Shown here piece after piece: positions 33,688-44,623 of a stretch of 64,000 bases of DNA. Each line of letters starts with the position of its first letter. Within the stretch, counting starts at the first letter, position 1. The notes below the pieces were generated by a model that was not told the DNA's origin, did not search any database, and worked only from the letters and a program-made list of their open reading frames with translations. The stretch comes from Pseudomonadota bacterium (lineage in GTDB: Bacteria; Pseudomonadota; Gammaproteobacteria; Burkholderiales; SG8-39), in assembly GCA_947455195.1 (NCBI GenBank), contig CANGMI010000007.1:355252-419251 (forward strand), read 5' to 3'. The translations under genes and the position numbers were made by a program.

Positions 33688-36552
33688 TCAGGGTCTTGAC
33701 GGCGGCGTCTTCTTCGGTACCTTTCGGGCGGCTGCCCGCGCGAGCTGGTCGCGCAGGTATCGCCCGGTGTGGCTCCCCTCGATCGCTGCCACGGTCTCGG
33801 GCGTGCCGCAGGCCACGATCTGCCCACCCCCTTCGCCCCCCTCGGGGCCGAGGTCGATCACCCAGTCGGCTGTCTTGATGACATCGAGGTTGTGCTCGAT
33901 CACGATCACGGTATTGCCATGGTCGCGCAATGCGTGCAGCACACCGAGCAGCAGTTCCACATCGTGAAAGTGCAACCCGGTGGTCGGTTCATCGAGGATA
34001 TAGAGCGTATGTCCGGTGTCACGGCGCGCCAGTTCCTGGCTGAGCTTCACCCGCTGGGCTTCGCCGCCCGAGAGCGTGGTTGCGGCCTGTCCGAGGCGGA
34101 TATAGCCCAGACCCACCTCGGCCAGCGTCAGCAGTCGCCGTGACAGCGCCGGTACGGCACTGAAGAAGGTCGCTGCCTCGCTCACGGTCATCTCGAGAAT
34201 CTGGGCGACATTGCGCCCCTTGTACTGCACTTCGAGGGTCTCGCGGTTGTATCGCTGACCCTCGCAGGTGCTGCACGGCACATGCACATCGGGCAGGAAG
34301 TGCATTTCCACCCGGATGACGCCATCCCCCTCGCAGGTCTCGCAGCGACCGCCCTTTACGTTGAAGGAAAAGCGGCTCGCCGGGTAACCTCGCTCGCGAG
34401 CAACCGGCACCCCTGCCAGCAATTCCCGAATCGGAGTGAAGAGCCCGGTGTACGTGGCCGGATTCGAACGCGGCGTGCGGCCGATCGGGCTCTGGTCGAC
34501 GTTGACGACCTTGTCGAACAGGCCCAGGCCGTCGATGTGATCGTGCGGAGCCGACTCGACGCTGGATCCATGCAGGTGGCGTGCCACTGTCGGATAGAGC
34601 GTGTCGTTCACCAGCGTCGACTTGCCCGAGCCTGACACGCCGGTGACGCAGATGAAGAGGCCCGCCGGGAAGTCGACATCGACACCGCGCAGGTTGTTGC
34701 CGCGTGCCCCCCGTATCGAGAGGATGCGTGCCGGGTCGGGCTTCACGCGACGCGCGGGTACTGCGATGGCACGTTGCCCGGCGAGATACTGGCCCGTCAG
34801 CGAAGCCGCGGTCGCCTCGATCTCGTCGGGTGTGCCGCTCGCGATGACTTCGCCGCCCGCACCGCCGGCCCCAGGCCCCATGTCGACCACGTGGTCGGCT
34901 GCGCGGATGGCATCTTCGTCATGCTCGACGACGATCAGCGTGTTGCCCAGATCGCGCAGGTGGCGCAAGGTGTCGAGCAGGCGTGCGTTGTCGCGCTGGT
35001 GCAGTCCGATCGAGGGTTCGTCGAGCACGTACATCACGCCGGTGAGGCCGGAGCCGATCTGGGAAGCGAGCCGGATGCGCTGCGCCTCGCCCCCGGACAG
35101 CGTGTCGGCCGGGCGATCGAGACTCAGGTAGTCCAGGCCGACGTTCACGAGGAACTGCAGTCGCGAAGCCACTTCGCGCAGGATGCGCTCGCCGATCACG
35201 GCCTTGTGGCCGGGCAACGCGAGGTCGTTGGCGAGGCGAAGCGCCTCGCGCAGGGCAAGCGCCGAGAATTCGTGAATCGCGAGGCTCCCGACCCTGACAT
35301 GTCGAGACTCCCGTCGCAGTCGGGTGCCGGCGCACTCGGGGCAGACCTTCATCGCGATGTAGCGGCCGAGTTCCTCCCGGATCACGTTCGACTCGCTCTC
35401 CTTGTGGCGCCGTTCGATGTTGGCAACCACCCCTTCGAAGGCCTGCTCCCGAAACACGGTGCGCCCACGCAGATCGAGCGACGAGAAGGAGAGCTTTTCC
35501 CGGGTACCGAACAGCACCTTGTGGCGGATGTCCTCAGGCAGCCTGTCCCAGCGCGTCTCCACGTCGAACCTGAAGTGATTGGCGAGGCTCGTGAGCATCT
35601 GGAAGAAGAACTGGTTGCGTCGGTCCCAGCCCCGTATCGCACCACCCGCGAGCGAAAGTTCGGGGTGGGCAACGATCCGCTCCGGATCGAAGAACGTGAT
35701 GCTGCCCAGCCCCTCGCAACGCGTGCAGGCACCGGCCGGGCTGTTGAATGAAAACATCCGCGGCTCGAGTTCGCCGACCGAATAGCTGCAGACCGGACAG
35801 GCATGGCGGGCCGACCAGGTGGTCTCCGCGGCGGTCTCGGTCTGCAGGATCATGACGCGGCCCTGCGCCAGTCGCAGCGCGGTCTCGATCGACTCGCCCA
35901 GCCGCTGCCGCGATGAGGCGCGCACTGACAGGCGATCGATCACGACGTCGATGGAATGGCGCGACTGTCGCGCGAGTGGCGGACAGTCGTCGAGTTCGAT
36001 CATCTGCCCGTCGAGACGTATGCGCACGAACCCCTGAGCGCGCAACTGATCGAACAGTTCGACATGCTCGCCCTTGCGATCGGTGACCACCGGAGCGAGT
36101 ACCGCAATGCGGGTGTCTTCGGGGAGGGCTAGCGAGCTGTCAACCATCTGGGCCACCGACTGTGCATCGAGGGCGACGCCGTGGTCGGGGCAGTACGGGG
36201 TGCCCGCACGGGCATAGAGCAGGCGCAGGTAGTCGTGCACCTCGGTGATCGTGCCGACCGTCGAGCGCGGGTTGTGGCTTGCTGCCTTCTGCTCGATCGC
36301 GATCGCGGGGCTGAGCCCCTCGATCAGATCGACATCGGGCTTCTCCATCAATTGCAGGAACTGTCGGGCATAGGCCGACAGTGATTCGACATAGCGCCGC
36401 TGACCCTCGGCATAGAGGGTGTCGAAGGCGAGTGAAGACTTGCCCGATCCGGAGAGTCCGGTAACCACGGTCAGCCGGTCGCGCGGCAGATCGAGGCTGA
36501 CGTTCTTCAGGTTGTGGGTGCGTGCGCCACGAATGCGCAGTCGATCAGCCAT
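33688..36552 (-). CDS. uvrA: Excinuclease ABC subunit UvrA
   Basis: This 954-residue protein is full length. It has two ABC modules: the first Walker [36 protein letters not shown] near residue 32 and the second [18 protein letters not shown] near residue 650, with signatures [37 protein letters not shown] and [38 protein letters not shown]. Zinc-binding Cys pairs appear in [18 protein letters not shown] and CTRCEGLG, and in CETCEGDG and [10 protein letters not shown]. UvrA2 with UvrB finds bulky DNA lesions for nucleotide excision repair. It diverges from the MFS gene, the usual betaproteobacterial uvrA / MFS-ssb arrangement. No clear LexA box was seen upstream. Confidence 0.97.
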   Translation of the reverse strand: MADRLRIRGARTHNLKNVSLDLPRDRLTVVTGLSGSGKSSLAFDTLYAEGQRRYVESLSAYARQFLQLMEKPDVDLIEGLSPAIAIEQKAASHNPRSTVGTITEVHDYLRLLYARAGTPYCPDHGVALDAQSVAQMVDSSLALPEDTRIAVLAPVVTDRKGEHVELFDQLRAQGFVRIRLDGQMIELDDCPPLARQSRHSIDVVIDRLSVRASSRQRLGESIETALRLAQGRVMILQTETAAETTWSARHACPVCSYSVGELEPRMFSFNSPAGACTRCEGLGSITFFDPERIVAHPELSLAGGAIRGWDRRNQFFFQMLTSLANHFRFDVETRWDRLPEDIRHKVLFGTREKLSFSSLDLRGRTVFREQAFEGVVANIERRHKESESNVIREELGRYIAMKVCPECAGTRLRRESRHVRVGSLAIHEFSALALREALRLANDLALPGHKAVIGERILREVASRLQFLVNVGLDYLSLDRPADTLSGGEAQRIRLASQIGSGLTGVMYVLDEPSIGLHQRDNARLLDTLRHLRDLGNTLIVVEHDEDAIRAADHVVDMGPGAGGAGGEVIASGTPDEIEATAASLTGQYLAGQRAIAVPARRVKPDPARILSIRGARGNNLRGVDVDFPAGLFICVTGVSGSGKSTLVNDTLYPTVARHLHGSSVESAPHDHIDGLGLFDKVVNVDQSPIGRTPRSNPATYTGLFTPIRELLAGVPVARERGYPASRFSFNVKGGRCETCEGDGVIRVEMHFLPDVHVPCSTCEGQRYNRETLEVQYKGRNVAQILEMTVSEAATFFSAVPALSRRLLTLAEVGLGYIRLGQAATTLSGGEAQRVKLSQELARRDTGHTLYILDEPTTGLHFHDVELLLGVLHALRDHGNTVIVIEHNLDVIKTADWVIDLGPEGGEGGGQIVACGTPETVAAIEGSHTGRYLRDQLARAAARKVPKKTPPSRP

Positions 36553-36641
36553 GCGAAGGGCAGTTAGCCAAACCTGCTACTATACGAAACGGCAGGCGCA
36601 GTTGACCATCCTTTTTCGAGCCTGCGACTCCCCGTCCCCCG

Positions 36642-37853
36642 ATGTCCCCTCTCGAACTCCGTGCCAGTCTGTCGCTGACGGCGCTCTATGCGCTGCGCAT
36701 GCTCGGCCTGTTTCTCATCTTGCCCGTGTTTGCCATCCACGCGATGGGCATGCCGGGTGGTGACGATCACTTCATGATCGGGCTGGCCATGGGCATCTAC
36801 GGGCTCACCCAGGGTCTGCTGCAGGTGCCCTTCGGCATGCTCTCTGATCGCATCGGGCGCAAGCAGGTGATCGTGCCGGGACTCCTCCTTTTTGCACTGG
36901 GCAGTTTCATCGCGGCGTTCGCGACCGATCTCTACTGGACGATCATCGGCCGCGGACTCCAGGGCGCGGGTGCCATCTCGGGCGCGGTCACGGCCTTGCT
37001 GGCCGATCTCACGACCGAGAAGAGTCGCATTCGGGCAATGGCCCTGGTGGGTACATCGATCGGGTTGATGTTCGCGCTCTCGATGCTGCTCGCGCCGATC
37101 CTCTATCAGTCGATCGGCATGAACGGCATCTTTGCGATGACCGGTTCGCTGGCGCTCGCTGGCGTGCTCGTCACCCTCTTCATCGTGCCCTCCGAGCGTG
37201 AAGTGCCCGCGTCGATCGCGGCGACACCCCCGGCCCCCTTCCTGTCGGTGCTGTTCGATCGGGAGTTGCTGCGCCTCGATTTCGGCATCTTCGCCTTGCA
37301 CGCGGTATTGATGGCGCTCTTCGTGGTCGTTCCGTCGAGTCTGGTGAGCGGGGTCGGCCTGCCGGTCTCCGAGCACTGGAAGATCTATCTGCCGGTCGTC
37401 CTGTGTTCATTTGTCCTCATGGTGCCGCCGATCATCGCGGCTGAGCGAGGACGTCACTTCCGCACGATGTTCCTCGGGTCGATCTTCGTCATGTTTCTCG
37501 TGCATGCGGCGCTGATTGGCGGTGCAACGGGCATCTATGCACTGTCGGCCGTGCTCGTCGTCTTCTTCACGGCCTTCAACGTGATGGAGGCCTTGCTCCC
37601 CTCGATGGTGGCCCGGACTGCCCCGCCGGGGGGGCGTGGGGCAGCGCTGGGCATCTACAACACCTTGCAGTCGCTGGGCATCTTCGCCGGTGGTGCGGCC
37701 GGCGGGGCCTTGCGCCAGCAGGGGGGGGCCGCTGCCGTCTATGTCTTTGGCGCCGCGGTACTTCTCATCTGGCTGCTGCTGGGAGCCTCGATGAAGGCAC
37801 CCGCACCTCGCGCTGCCGCGAAGGCCGAGCCGACCGCTGACGCCGCTACCTGA
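36642..37853 (+). CDS. MFS transporter (uvrA-ssb-linked, YajR-like)
   Basis: This 403-residue major facilitator has twelve predicted hydrophobic segments. The start [25 protein letters not shown] and the loop 2-3 motif [13 protein letters not shown], then [22 protein letters not shown], match the YajR-like drug/H+ antiporter group. The C-terminal ~20 residues are Ala/Pro/Lys-rich. It sits between divergent uvrA and ssb, a conserved position in betaproteobacteria. The physiological substrate is not known. Confidence 0.92.
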   Translation: MSPLELRASLSLTALYALRMLGLFLILPVFAIHAMGMPGGDDHFMIGLAMGIYGLTQGLLQVPFGMLSDRIGRKQVIVPGLLLFALGSFIAAFATDLYWTIIGRGLQGAGAISGAVTALLADLTTEKSRIRAMALVGTSIGLMFALSMLLAPILYQSIGMNGIFAMTGSLALAGVLVTLFIVPSEREVPASIAATPPAPFLSVLFDRELLRLDFGIFALHAVLMALFVVVPSSLVSGVGLPVSEHWKIYLPVVLCSFVLMVPPIIAAERGRHFRTMFLGSIFVMFLVHAALIGGATGIYALSAVLVVFFTAFNVMEALLPSMVARTAPPGGRGAALGIYNTLQSLGIFAGGAAGGALRQQGGAAAVYVFGAAVLLIWLLLGASMKAPAPRAAAKAEPTADAAT

Positions 37854-38021
37854 CCCGAGGGCCGGCGTTCGACGCCCGGGCCGGTGCCGTGATCCGGCAT
37901 CGTGCGGCCTGTACCGGCCGCTCCGTGGGGCGTCCTGACGCTTGCGGTCGCCTCTCACAGTCCTCAGTAGTCCCCTGCCGCGGAGCACCGTCCGGCTTGC
38001 GGTCTGCCCCCTGATTCAGCC

Positions 38022-38027
38022 TACAAT
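38022..38027 (+). promoter_or_regulatory. Candidate -10 box (TACAAT) for ssb
   Basis: TACAAT lies 30 nt upstream of the ssb ATG. A TTGCGG hexamer lies 19 bp upstream, which is a long spacer, so the -35 is uncertain. Confidence 0.35.
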
Positions 38028-38056
38028 CTGCGCTCGCAGACACCAGGAGTCTCCCC

Positions 38057-38548
38057 ATGGCATCGGTCAACAAGGTCATCATCGTCGGCAATCTCGGCCG
38101 CGATCCAGAGGTTCGCTACATGCCGGATGGCGCGGCGCTCACGAATGTGTCCATCGCGACGACCTACCGCTGGAAGGAGAAGGCCACCGGTGATCAGAAG
38201 GAGGAGACGGAATGGCACCGGGTTGCCTTTCGGGGCCGCCTCGCGGAAATTGCCGGTGAATACCTGAAGAAGGGCTCGCCAGTCTATGTCGAGGGTCGTC
38301 TTCGTACCCGCAAGTGGCAGGACAAGGAAGGCCAGGAACGGTTTACCACCGAGATCATTGCCGACCAGATGCAGTTGCTCGGAGGGCGCGGTGAAGGCGG
38401 TGGCGGTGGTGGCGGTCAGGACGCCGATTGGTCATCGGCTTCGTCCGGATCATCGGGCGGCGGTTCATCGGCGCGCAAGCCGGCACCGGCGGCAGCCCGC
38501 AAGCCCGCCGCCGACATGGGCGAGATGGAAGACGACATCCCGTTCTGA
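38057..38548 (+). CDS. ssb: Single-stranded DNA-binding protein
   Basis: This 163-residue protein has the N-terminal OB fold ([82 protein letters not shown]), a Gly/Ser/Ala/Pro-rich linker from about 113, and the acidic tip MEDDIPF that recruits replication and repair partners. AGGAG precedes the ATG. It would be the replicative SSB. The 203-bp gap upstream (37854-38056) holds the candidate -10 box and nothing else I can name. Confidence 0.97.
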   Translation: MASVNKVIIVGNLGRDPEVRYMPDGAALTNVSIATTYRWKEKATGDQKEETEWHRVAFRGRLAEIAGEYLKKGSPVYVEGRLRTRKWQDKEGQERFTTEIIADQMQLLGGRGEGGGGGGGQDADWSSASSGSSGGGSSARKPAPAAARKPAADMGEMEDDIPF

Positions 38549-38582
38549 GCGCAGCGGGTGGTGAGCCGGTCCCGTCCGGGTT

Positions 38583-39794
38583 CTAGCGGATGATCTGATT
38601 CATCTCGAAGATCGGCAGCAGGATCGCCAGCACGATCAGCAGAACGACAAGCCCCATCACCAGAATCATCACCGGCTCGAGAAGCGCCACGAGCGCGGTC
38701 ACTCGGCGTTCCATTTCGCGCGTCTGCTGCAGGGCGGCCCGTTCGAGCATCGTGGCCAGCCGCCCGCTCGCCTCGCCGCTCGCGATCATGTGGATCATGA
38801 GCGGCGGAAAGAGACGTGATACCGCAAGCGATCGGGACAAGGTGGCCCCCTCCTGGACGCGGGTGGCGGCCACCGCCAGCGCCTCGCGCATGGGCAGGTT
38901 GGCGACCACCCCGGCCCCTGCCTGCAAGGCCGTGAGCAGGGGCACCTTGCTTGAGGCAAGAATGGCCAGTGTGCTGGCCAGGCGCGCCGTGTTGAGCCCC
39001 CGAATGAGGGTGCCGGCGAGCGGCAGTGACAGTTGCATCCGATGCCAGCGCGTCCGGATGGCGGGCACCTGCAGGGCCTGACGCAGCGCAATGAGACCGA
39101 TCAGTATCCCGAGTACGAGCCACGGCCAGATGGCACGCAGCAGGTCCGACAGCCCGATCAGGGCGCGAGTCAGCAGGGGCAGTGCCTGGTGCGTGTTGCG
39201 GAATACCTGAACGACCTGCGGTACCACGTAGGTGAGCAGGGCGCCAACCACCACCGTGGCCACGACCACGATGAGCCCCGGGTAGATGAATGCGAGCAGG
39301 ACCTTGCTGCGCAGCGTGTCGCGCTCTTCGGTGTAATCAGCCAGACGTTCCAGCACATCGGGCAGTCGGCCCGAGCGCTCGCCCGCATCGACCAGCGTGC
39401 GATAGACATCCGGAAAGACACGTCCCTGATTGCCCAGTGCGCGTGCCAGGGTCTGTCCGGCCAGGACTTCCCCACGAATGGCACCGAGGAGTTCGCCCTC
39501 GAATTCGGAGGCCGCATCCTCAATGAGGGCATTGAGTGCCTGTTCGATGGTGAGTCCGGCACCGAGCAGGGTCGACAGTTGTCGGGTGAGAATGGCGAGC
39601 GCGGTGGTGTCGAGCGTGCGGCGCAGGCCGAGGCGACCCGGCCTGGTGTCATCAGGCGTGATGGGCGCGACCTCGACGGGCGTGAGCCCCTGGTCGCGCA
39701 GCCAGGCTCTGGCCTGGCGCGGGCTGTCCGATTCGACAACGCCGCGCTGGCGCTTGCCTTCCGCGGTGAGCGCTTCGTAGCGAAAGCCGGCCAT
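38583..39794 (-). CDS. gspF: Type II secretion system inner-membrane platform protein GspF
   Basis: This 403-residue protein has the two GspF repeats. It starts MAGFRYEALTAEGKRQRGVVESDSPRQARAWLRDQGLTPVEV, with LAILTRQLSTLLGAGLTIEQALNAL and GERSGRLPDVLERLADYTEERDTLRSKV in the first, and TARLASTLAILASSKVPLLTALQAGAGVVAN with ASGEASGRLATMLERAALQQTREMERR in the second. Three hydrophobic segments anchor it. It is the last gene of the operon, 15 nt after gspE, and converges on ssb. Confidence 0.95.
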   Translation of the reverse strand: MAGFRYEALTAEGKRQRGVVESDSPRQARAWLRDQGLTPVEVAPITPDDTRPGRLGLRRTLDTTALAILTRQLSTLLGAGLTIEQALNALIEDAASEFEGELLGAIRGEVLAGQTLARALGNQGRVFPDVYRTLVDAGERSGRLPDVLERLADYTEERDTLRSKVLLAFIYPGLIVVVATVVVGALLTYVVPQVVQVFRNTHQALPLLTRALIGLSDLLRAIWPWLVLGILIGLIALRQALQVPAIRTRWHRMQLSLPLAGTLIRGLNTARLASTLAILASSKVPLLTALQAGAGVVANLPMREALAVAATRVQEGATLSRSLAVSRLFPPLMIHMIASGEASGRLATMLERAALQQTREMERRVTALVALLEPVMILVMGLVVLLIVLAILLPIFEMNQIIR

Positions 39795-39808
39795 GGTCGC
39801 GTGCAGGC

Positions 39809-41398
39809 CTAATCGACTGCGCGGGTGACGCGCACGACTTCCTCGAGCGTGGTCTCACCGGCAGCGACCCAACGCAGGCCATCCTCGCGCAGGCCGGCGA
39901 GTCCGAGGTCGACCGCCTGCGCACGCAAGGCGCGCTCCGATTCGCCGCCATGAACCAGTGCCCGCGTTGCCTCATCGACCACGAGCAGTTCGTAGATGCC
40001 GGTTCGACCGCGATACCCGCTGTGACCGCAGTGCTCGCAGCCCGCCGCGTGACCCACCAGGCGATTGCCCCAGTCGGCTGGCAGGAGGGCGCGCTCGACG
40101 GCTGTCGGTTCGCCCAGGGTGCGGCAGGTCGGGCAGAGCCTTCGTACCAGGCGCTGGGCCAGAACTCCCAGCAGCGACGAGGACAGCAGGAAGGGCTCGA
40201 TGCCCATATCGATCAGTCGGGTGACCGCGCCGATGGCGTCGTTGGTGTGCAATGTCGCCAGCACCAGATGGCCGGTGAGGCTGGCCTGCACGGCGATGCG
40301 CGCCGTTTCGATGTCGCGAATCTCACCGATCATCACGACATCGGGATCCTGACGCAGAATCGCCCGCAGGGCGCGGGCGAAGGTCATGTCGATACCCGGG
40401 TTCACCTGCGTCTGGCCGACCCCCTCGAGGTCGTACTCGATCGGGTCTTCGACGGTCATGATGTTCAGTCGTGCCGAATCGATGCGCGAGAGCGCGGCAT
40501 AGAGCGTGGTGGTCTTGCCTGATCCGGTCGGCCCGGTCACGAGCACGATGCCATGGGGTTGCGAAATCAGCGCCCCGACGCGATCGCGATCGCGCGCGCT
40601 CATCCCGAGGCTTTCGAAATCGAGTCGCCCCGCCTGCTTGTCGAGCAGACGCATCACCACCCGCTCGCCGTGTCCGGTGGGGAGCGTCGACACCCGCACG
40701 TCGACACTGCGACCGGCCAGGCGCAGCGTGATCCGCCCGTCCTGCGGCAGGCGTCGCTCGGCGATATCCAGGCTTGCCATCACCTTCACGCGCGAAACGA
40801 TGGCGGCGTGCAGGGCACGAGGCGGTGCCAGTACGTCACGCAGCACGCCATCGATGCGAAAGCGAACCGCCGATGCCGTCTCGAAGACCTCGATGTGGAT
40901 GTCGGACGCGCGCTCTCGCAGGGCCTGCGTGAGCAGTACGTTGATGAATCGGATGAGCGGTGCGTCGTCTTCCGATTCGAGCAGGTCGGTAGCCTGGGGC
41001 AGTTCGTCCGCCAGGTTGCGCAGGTCGATCGTTTCGCTCAGGTCGTCGAAGAGACTGGCGGCCTGGGTACCCTCGCGGCTGTAGGCGAGCGCGAGGTGAC
41101 GCTCGAACTGTTCGGCGCTGACCAGAAGCGGCCGCACCGGCGCGGCCAGGACGCGACGCGCCTCGGCGAGTGTCAGTGCGGTCACGCCCGACCGCGCCCA
41201 GAGTTCGATGGCGCCCTCGTGCCTGCGTGCCGCGATGAGACCGCCGGCGCGTGCGAACGCGTAAGGCAGGAGGCGTGCGACCCGCGGGTCGAGCCCCCCC
41301 TCTGAAACGATGGCCAGACGGTTCGATGCACCAGCCATGTCCAGATCGAAAATGGTCGGGGGCGTTTCCGTGCGCACGTCGTTCCTTGCCTGCGACAT
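39809..41398 (-). CDS. gspE: Type II secretion system ATPase GspE
   Basis: This 529-residue hexameric ATPase drives pseudopilus assembly. It has [24 protein letters not shown], Walker [16 protein letters not shown], the Asp box [20 protein letters not shown], Walker [13 protein letters not shown], the His box [12 protein letters not shown] and a C-terminal zinc module with CPTC and [17 protein letters not shown]. Its start overlaps the gspD stop by one base. It is cytoplasmic, docking on GspL. Confidence 0.96.
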   Translation of the reverse strand: MSQARNDVRTETPPTIFDLDMAGASNRLAIVSEGGLDPRVARLLPYAFARAGGLIAARRHEGAIELWARSGVTALTLAEARRVLAAPVRPLLVSAEQFERHLALAYSREGTQAASLFDDLSETIDLRNLADELPQATDLLESEDDAPLIRFINVLLTQALRERASDIHIEVFETASAVRFRIDGVLRDVLAPPRALHAAIVSRVKVMASLDIAERRLPQDGRITLRLAGRSVDVRVSTLPTGHGERVVMRLLDKQAGRLDFESLGMSARDRDRVGALISQPHGIVLVTGPTGSGKTTTLYAALSRIDSARLNIMTVEDPIEYDLEGVGQTQVNPGIDMTFARALRAILRQDPDVVMIGEIRDIETARIAVQASLTGHLVLATLHTNDAIGAVTRLIDMGIEPFLLSSSLLGVLAQRLVRRLCPTCRTLGEPTAVERALLPADWGNRLVGHAAGCEHCGHSGYRGRTGIYELLVVDEATRALVHGGESERALRAQAVDLGLAGLREDGLRWVAAGETTLEEVVRVTRAVD

Positions 41399-43692
41399 CA
41401 GGGGTTTGTCGTGCCGCTGGGGCGCATCCCGAATCCACTTTGCGGCTGTGGGGGCGGCATGTCGGGCAGCAGGATGTTGCGACCGGGTTGTTGTCCTTGC
41501 TGTACGCCGCGAATGAAGTCGTAGCGCTCGTTGGAGATCGCACTCGAGGCTTCGCCATCGCGCAGGACCACCGGCCGCAGGAAGATCATGAGGTTGGTCT
41601 TCTTGCGCTCGCGGGCGTCGTAGCGAAAGAGATTGCCGATGATCGGAATCGAGCCCAGCAGCGGGACTGCCTGCAGGTTGTTGCTCACCGAGTCCTCGAT
41701 CAACCCCCCGATGACGATGATCTTGCCGTCATCGACCAGCACCGTCGATTCGATCGAGCGCTTGTTCGTGATGATGCCCTGGGCGGTGTTGACCGTCGAG
41801 GCGACGATGGTCGAGACCTCTTCGTAGAGTTGCAGTTTCACCGCCCCCCCTTGCGTGACCTGCGGTCGCACCCGCAACTGCAGGCCGACGTCACGTCGAT
41901 CAACCGTGGTAAAGGGGTTGGTGGAGCCGCTGGCCGCCGTGGTGTAGGTGCCCGTGACGATCGGAATGTTCTGTCCGACCACGATCTTGGCTTCCTCGTT
42001 GTCGAGTGCGAGGAGCGAGGGCGTGGAAAGAATGTTGGTGTTGGTGTCGCCTTCGAGCGCACGCGCGAGCATGCCCAGGTTGAGCAGGCTGGCGCCGTTG
42101 ATGCTCACCGTGCCGTTCATCACGCCAAGACTGAATCCCGGACCGACCGAGGTGGGATTCTGGGCGACTCCCAGGATGCTGGCGCCGCTGCCGACCGTGA
42201 AATTGGTACCGCCCAGCAGTTGTGTTCCATTGGTGCCCCCGCCGGTGAGGTGTTGCCACTGGATGCCGAATTCGGCGGCCTTGTCGCTTGTGACCTCGAC
42301 GATCAGTGCCTCGATGTAGATCTGGGCTCGGCGCGCATCAAGTTGTTCGATGACGCTACGCAACTGGTTGTAGAGATAGTCGGGGGCAATGATCACGAGC
42401 GAATTGAGGTCGGGATAGGCCTGTACCGTAGCCCCGCCCGCCGTGAAGCCGCTGGGCTGGGCGCCTGTCTGCGCCTGCCCGAAACTCGCGCTCGGGCCTC
42501 CGCTCAGTCCCGGTGCCTGCGCTGCACCGGCCTGTGAAAGGCCACCACCCGGAGTCCCCAGCCCGCCGCCCGTCGCAGCCGGTTGAGCACCGGGAGAACC
42601 AAATCCCCCCTGGCCAAACGGGGTACTGCTGCCGGGCGTTGCGTTGCGGGCCGACGGTTGACCCGTCAGCAGTGTGCGCAGCGCTTCCGCCATGCGGGTT
42701 GCTTCGGCGTTTCGCAGATAGACCACGTGCAGGTTGCCCAGGCTGCCGGTCGGTACATCGATGGCTTCGACCAGTTCGCGAATACGTGCCACGAGCGGTG
42801 GGTTGAACGAGCGGATGAAGAGCGTATTGGCGCGGGGCTCGGCACTCACCAGTACGCGTTCGTTCGGGTTGCCGCCGGTGGCACCCGGAGGGGTCCCCGG
42901 CTGGGGGGGCGCGCCGAACGGCGCTGCGCCGCCCGTGTTCGTGCGCACCTCGGGCATCAGTCGCGCAATCGTCTGCACGACATCGAGCACGGAGGCATGG
43001 CGCAGGCGCAACGTGATCAGTTCGCCCGGATTGGGCTGGTCGATGCTGGCGATGAGGCGCCTGATGCGGGCGATGTTGTCGGCATAATCGGTGATGACGA
43101 GCGTGTTGGTGGCCGGAAACGCGTTGATCACGTTGTTCGGGGTCACCAACGGGCGCAGCGTGGTCACCACCTGTTGCGCCTGTTCGAACTCGAGCTTGAA
43201 GATCTCGGTGACGATCTGGTCCGTACGACCTTCGCTGGCACGGGCGCTGTCACCGCGAAACTTGGCTTCGGCCTCCGGAATGATGCGCAGCATGTCTCCC
43301 TCGGCACCAGCTGCGGTGAAGCCCTGGGCGCGCAGCGCCGCGAGCAGTACATCGAGCACCATGGCTTTCGGCACCGGCTGCGGCGCGATCAGATTGACCG
43401 TTCCGCTCACTCGCGGATCGATGAGGATGTTGCGCCCGGTGATGTCGGAGACGGCCCGGATCACGGCCTGGATGTCGGCGTTGACGAAGTTGAGAGAGAC
43501 GGCATCGGTGCCCGGCCGTGAGCCCGCAGCGGTCGCAGCGGTGCCAGCCACGAGGCTCGTGGCCGATGCCGTGCCGACGGATGGGCGATCCTGCGCTGCG
43601 GCCCCACCGCCTGCGCCCATGGCCATGCAAGCGAGCAGCATCAGGAGGCTGCCGGCAAGCCGGATACGGTCAGGATGCGTACATGGTGTCAT
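41398..43692 (-). CDS. gspD: Type II secretion system secretin GspD
   Basis: This ~764-residue outer-membrane channel has a signal peptide ([20 protein letters not shown]), an N0 domain ([37 protein letters not shown]), N1-N3 repeats and the C-terminal secretin domain ([38 protein letters not shown]). The N3 region carries an ~80-residue Gly/Pro/Gln/Ala-rich insert (about 42410-42660). The ATG at 43692 is used; an in-frame GTG at 43716 is possible. It lacks a clear C-terminal pilotin-binding extension, and no GspS gene is present. Confidence 0.95.
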   Translation of the reverse strand: MTPCTHPDRIRLAGSLLMLLACMAMGAGGGAAAQDRPSVGTASATSLVAGTAATAAGSRPGTDAVSLNFVNADIQAVIRAVSDITGRNILIDPRVSGTVNLIAPQPVPKAMVLDVLLAALRAQGFTAAGAEGDMLRIIPEAEAKFRGDSARASEGRTDQIVTEIFKLEFEQAQQVVTTLRPLVTPNNVINAFPATNTLVITDYADNIARIRRLIASIDQPNPGELITLRLRHASVLDVVQTIARLMPEVRTNTGGAAPFGAPPQPGTPPGATGGNPNERVLVSAEPRANTLFIRSFNPPLVARIRELVEAIDVPTGSLGNLHVVYLRNAEATRMAEALRTLLTGQPSARNATPGSSTPFGQGGFGSPGAQPAATGGGLGTPGGGLSQAGAAQAPGLSGGPSASFGQAQTGAQPSGFTAGGATVQAYPDLNSLVIIAPDYLYNQLRSVIEQLDARRAQIYIEALIVEVTSDKAAEFGIQWQHLTGGGTNGTQLLGGTNFTVGSGASILGVAQNPTSVGPGFSLGVMNGTVSINGASLLNLGMLARALEGDTNTNILSTPSLLALDNEEAKIVVGQNIPIVTGTYTTAASGSTNPFTTVDRRDVGLQLRVRPQVTQGGAVKLQLYEEVSTIVASTVNTAQGIITNKRSIESTVLVDDGKIIVIGGLIEDSVSNNLQAVPLLGSIPIIGNLFRYDARERKKTNLMIFLRPVVLRDGEASSAISNERYDFIRGVQQGQQPGRNILLPDMPPPQPQSGFGMRPSGTTNP

Positions 43693-43762
43693 GGTGGTGA
43701 TCGGTTGGTCGTTCACGGTTCGAGCCGGGTGTGGGGGGACGATATCACGCGTCTATGGCAGT

Positions 43763-44623
43763 TCATGCGAGGCGAGAGGGGGCTCGCCGGGGCGCCTGTC
43801 CCGAATCAAGTGCCCTCTGCCGCGGCGGGGCGAGGGCGCTGGTTGGCGGGGTCGTGCTCGCGCGCCCCGGAATCTGGCGCGGTATCGGGCCGGGCGCACC
43901 CGGCATGGCGGGTGGCAATCCACCCGGACTGACGCCCGGGTTGATGCTGGACGGCTGCGGCAGATTCGGCTGGAAACCTGGCGGCATGCCGGGTGGCAAT
44001 CCTTGTGGGATGCCCATGCCCGGGGGTAGCCCGGGGGGCACCATGCCAGGCTGTGGTTGCAGCCCGGGCGGTGGTGGCAGATTGCGCGCAGCCAGACCCG
44101 GCGTGCCGATACGGCTTGCGCGCTCTTCCAGTTCGAGGCGTTCGGTTCGGCCACCGCGTCGCACGATGGCGTGATCGGGGTGGACCTCGAGCAGCGTCAC
44201 TCCGGGGGCGATATCGCCGCCCGTGAGTACCCAGGCATCGGTACCCCCTTGCGCGATGATGGCCCCGCCGGGGCGGGCGCCCGAACGGGCGACGACGCCC
44301 TTCAGTCGCATGTCGCCAGGGGTGACGGTGGCGGGTGGATCGTCTCGGTTGGCCAGCAAACCGAAAGGGGCTGCGGCAATGACTCGCTCGGCCAGTTCAG
44401 TCGCGGGCTGCCCACTCGCGCCCGCTGCTGCGCGGGTGGCCGGGCGCCGCGCCACGGGGGCGCTGCTCAATGTCCAGTACCAGGTCATCGCGAGCCAGCC
44501 GGCGATGATCAGCGCCAGGCCGACGAGCCGACGCGCGGTGCGAACCGACCGGGCACGCTCACTGGCGTCGCTCGACCGGTTCGATTCGCGCTGCAGGGTT
44601 TCCTCCAGGCGGGTGATGCTCAT
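43763..44623 (-). CDS. gspC: Type II secretion system protein GspC with Pro/Gly/Met-rich C-terminus
   Basis: This 286-residue inner-membrane protein starts with a cytoplasmic ~30-residue segment and one transmembrane helix (LVGLALIIAGWLAMTWYWTLS). A homology region follows: AAPFGLLANRDD, MRLKGVVARSGARPGGAIIAQGGTDAWVLTGGDIAPGVTLLEVHPDHAIVRRGGRTERLEL. After about residue 165 there is no PDZ domain; instead there is a Pro/Gly/Met-rich tail with repeated PPG(L/M) units (GLPPGMGIPQGLPPGMPPG). Its ATG overlaps the gspN stop by 4 nt. It would connect the inner platform to the secretin. Confidence 0.88.
   Translation of the reverse strand: MSITRLEETLQRESNRSSDASERARSVRTARRLVGLALIIAGWLAMTWYWTLSSAPVARRPATRAAAGASGQPATELAERVIAAAPFGLLANRDDPPATVTPGDMRLKGVVARSGARPGGAIIAQGGTDAWVLTGGDIAPGVTLLEVHPDHAIVRRGGRTERLELEERASRIGTPGLAARNLPPPPGLQPQPGMVPPGLPPGMGIPQGLPPGMPPGFQPNLPQPSSINPGVSPGGLPPAMPGAPGPIPRQIPGRASTTPPTSALAPPRQRALDSGQAPRRAPSRLA

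Noticed and set aside
36553..36641. LexA-like CTG...CAG dyad upstream of uvrA
   Set aside because: The half-sites are 16 bp apart, too far for the CTG-N10-CAG LexA box.
36553..36641. Candidate uvrA promoter with TATAGT on the minus strand
   Set aside because: The -10-like hexamer has no acceptable -35 at 16-18 bp, so it is not listed as a feature.
43850..44100. Repeated GC-rich blocks suggesting a minisatellite or CRISPR-like array
   Set aside because: The repeats are irregular, in frame, and explained by the PPG(L/M) protein repeats of GspC.
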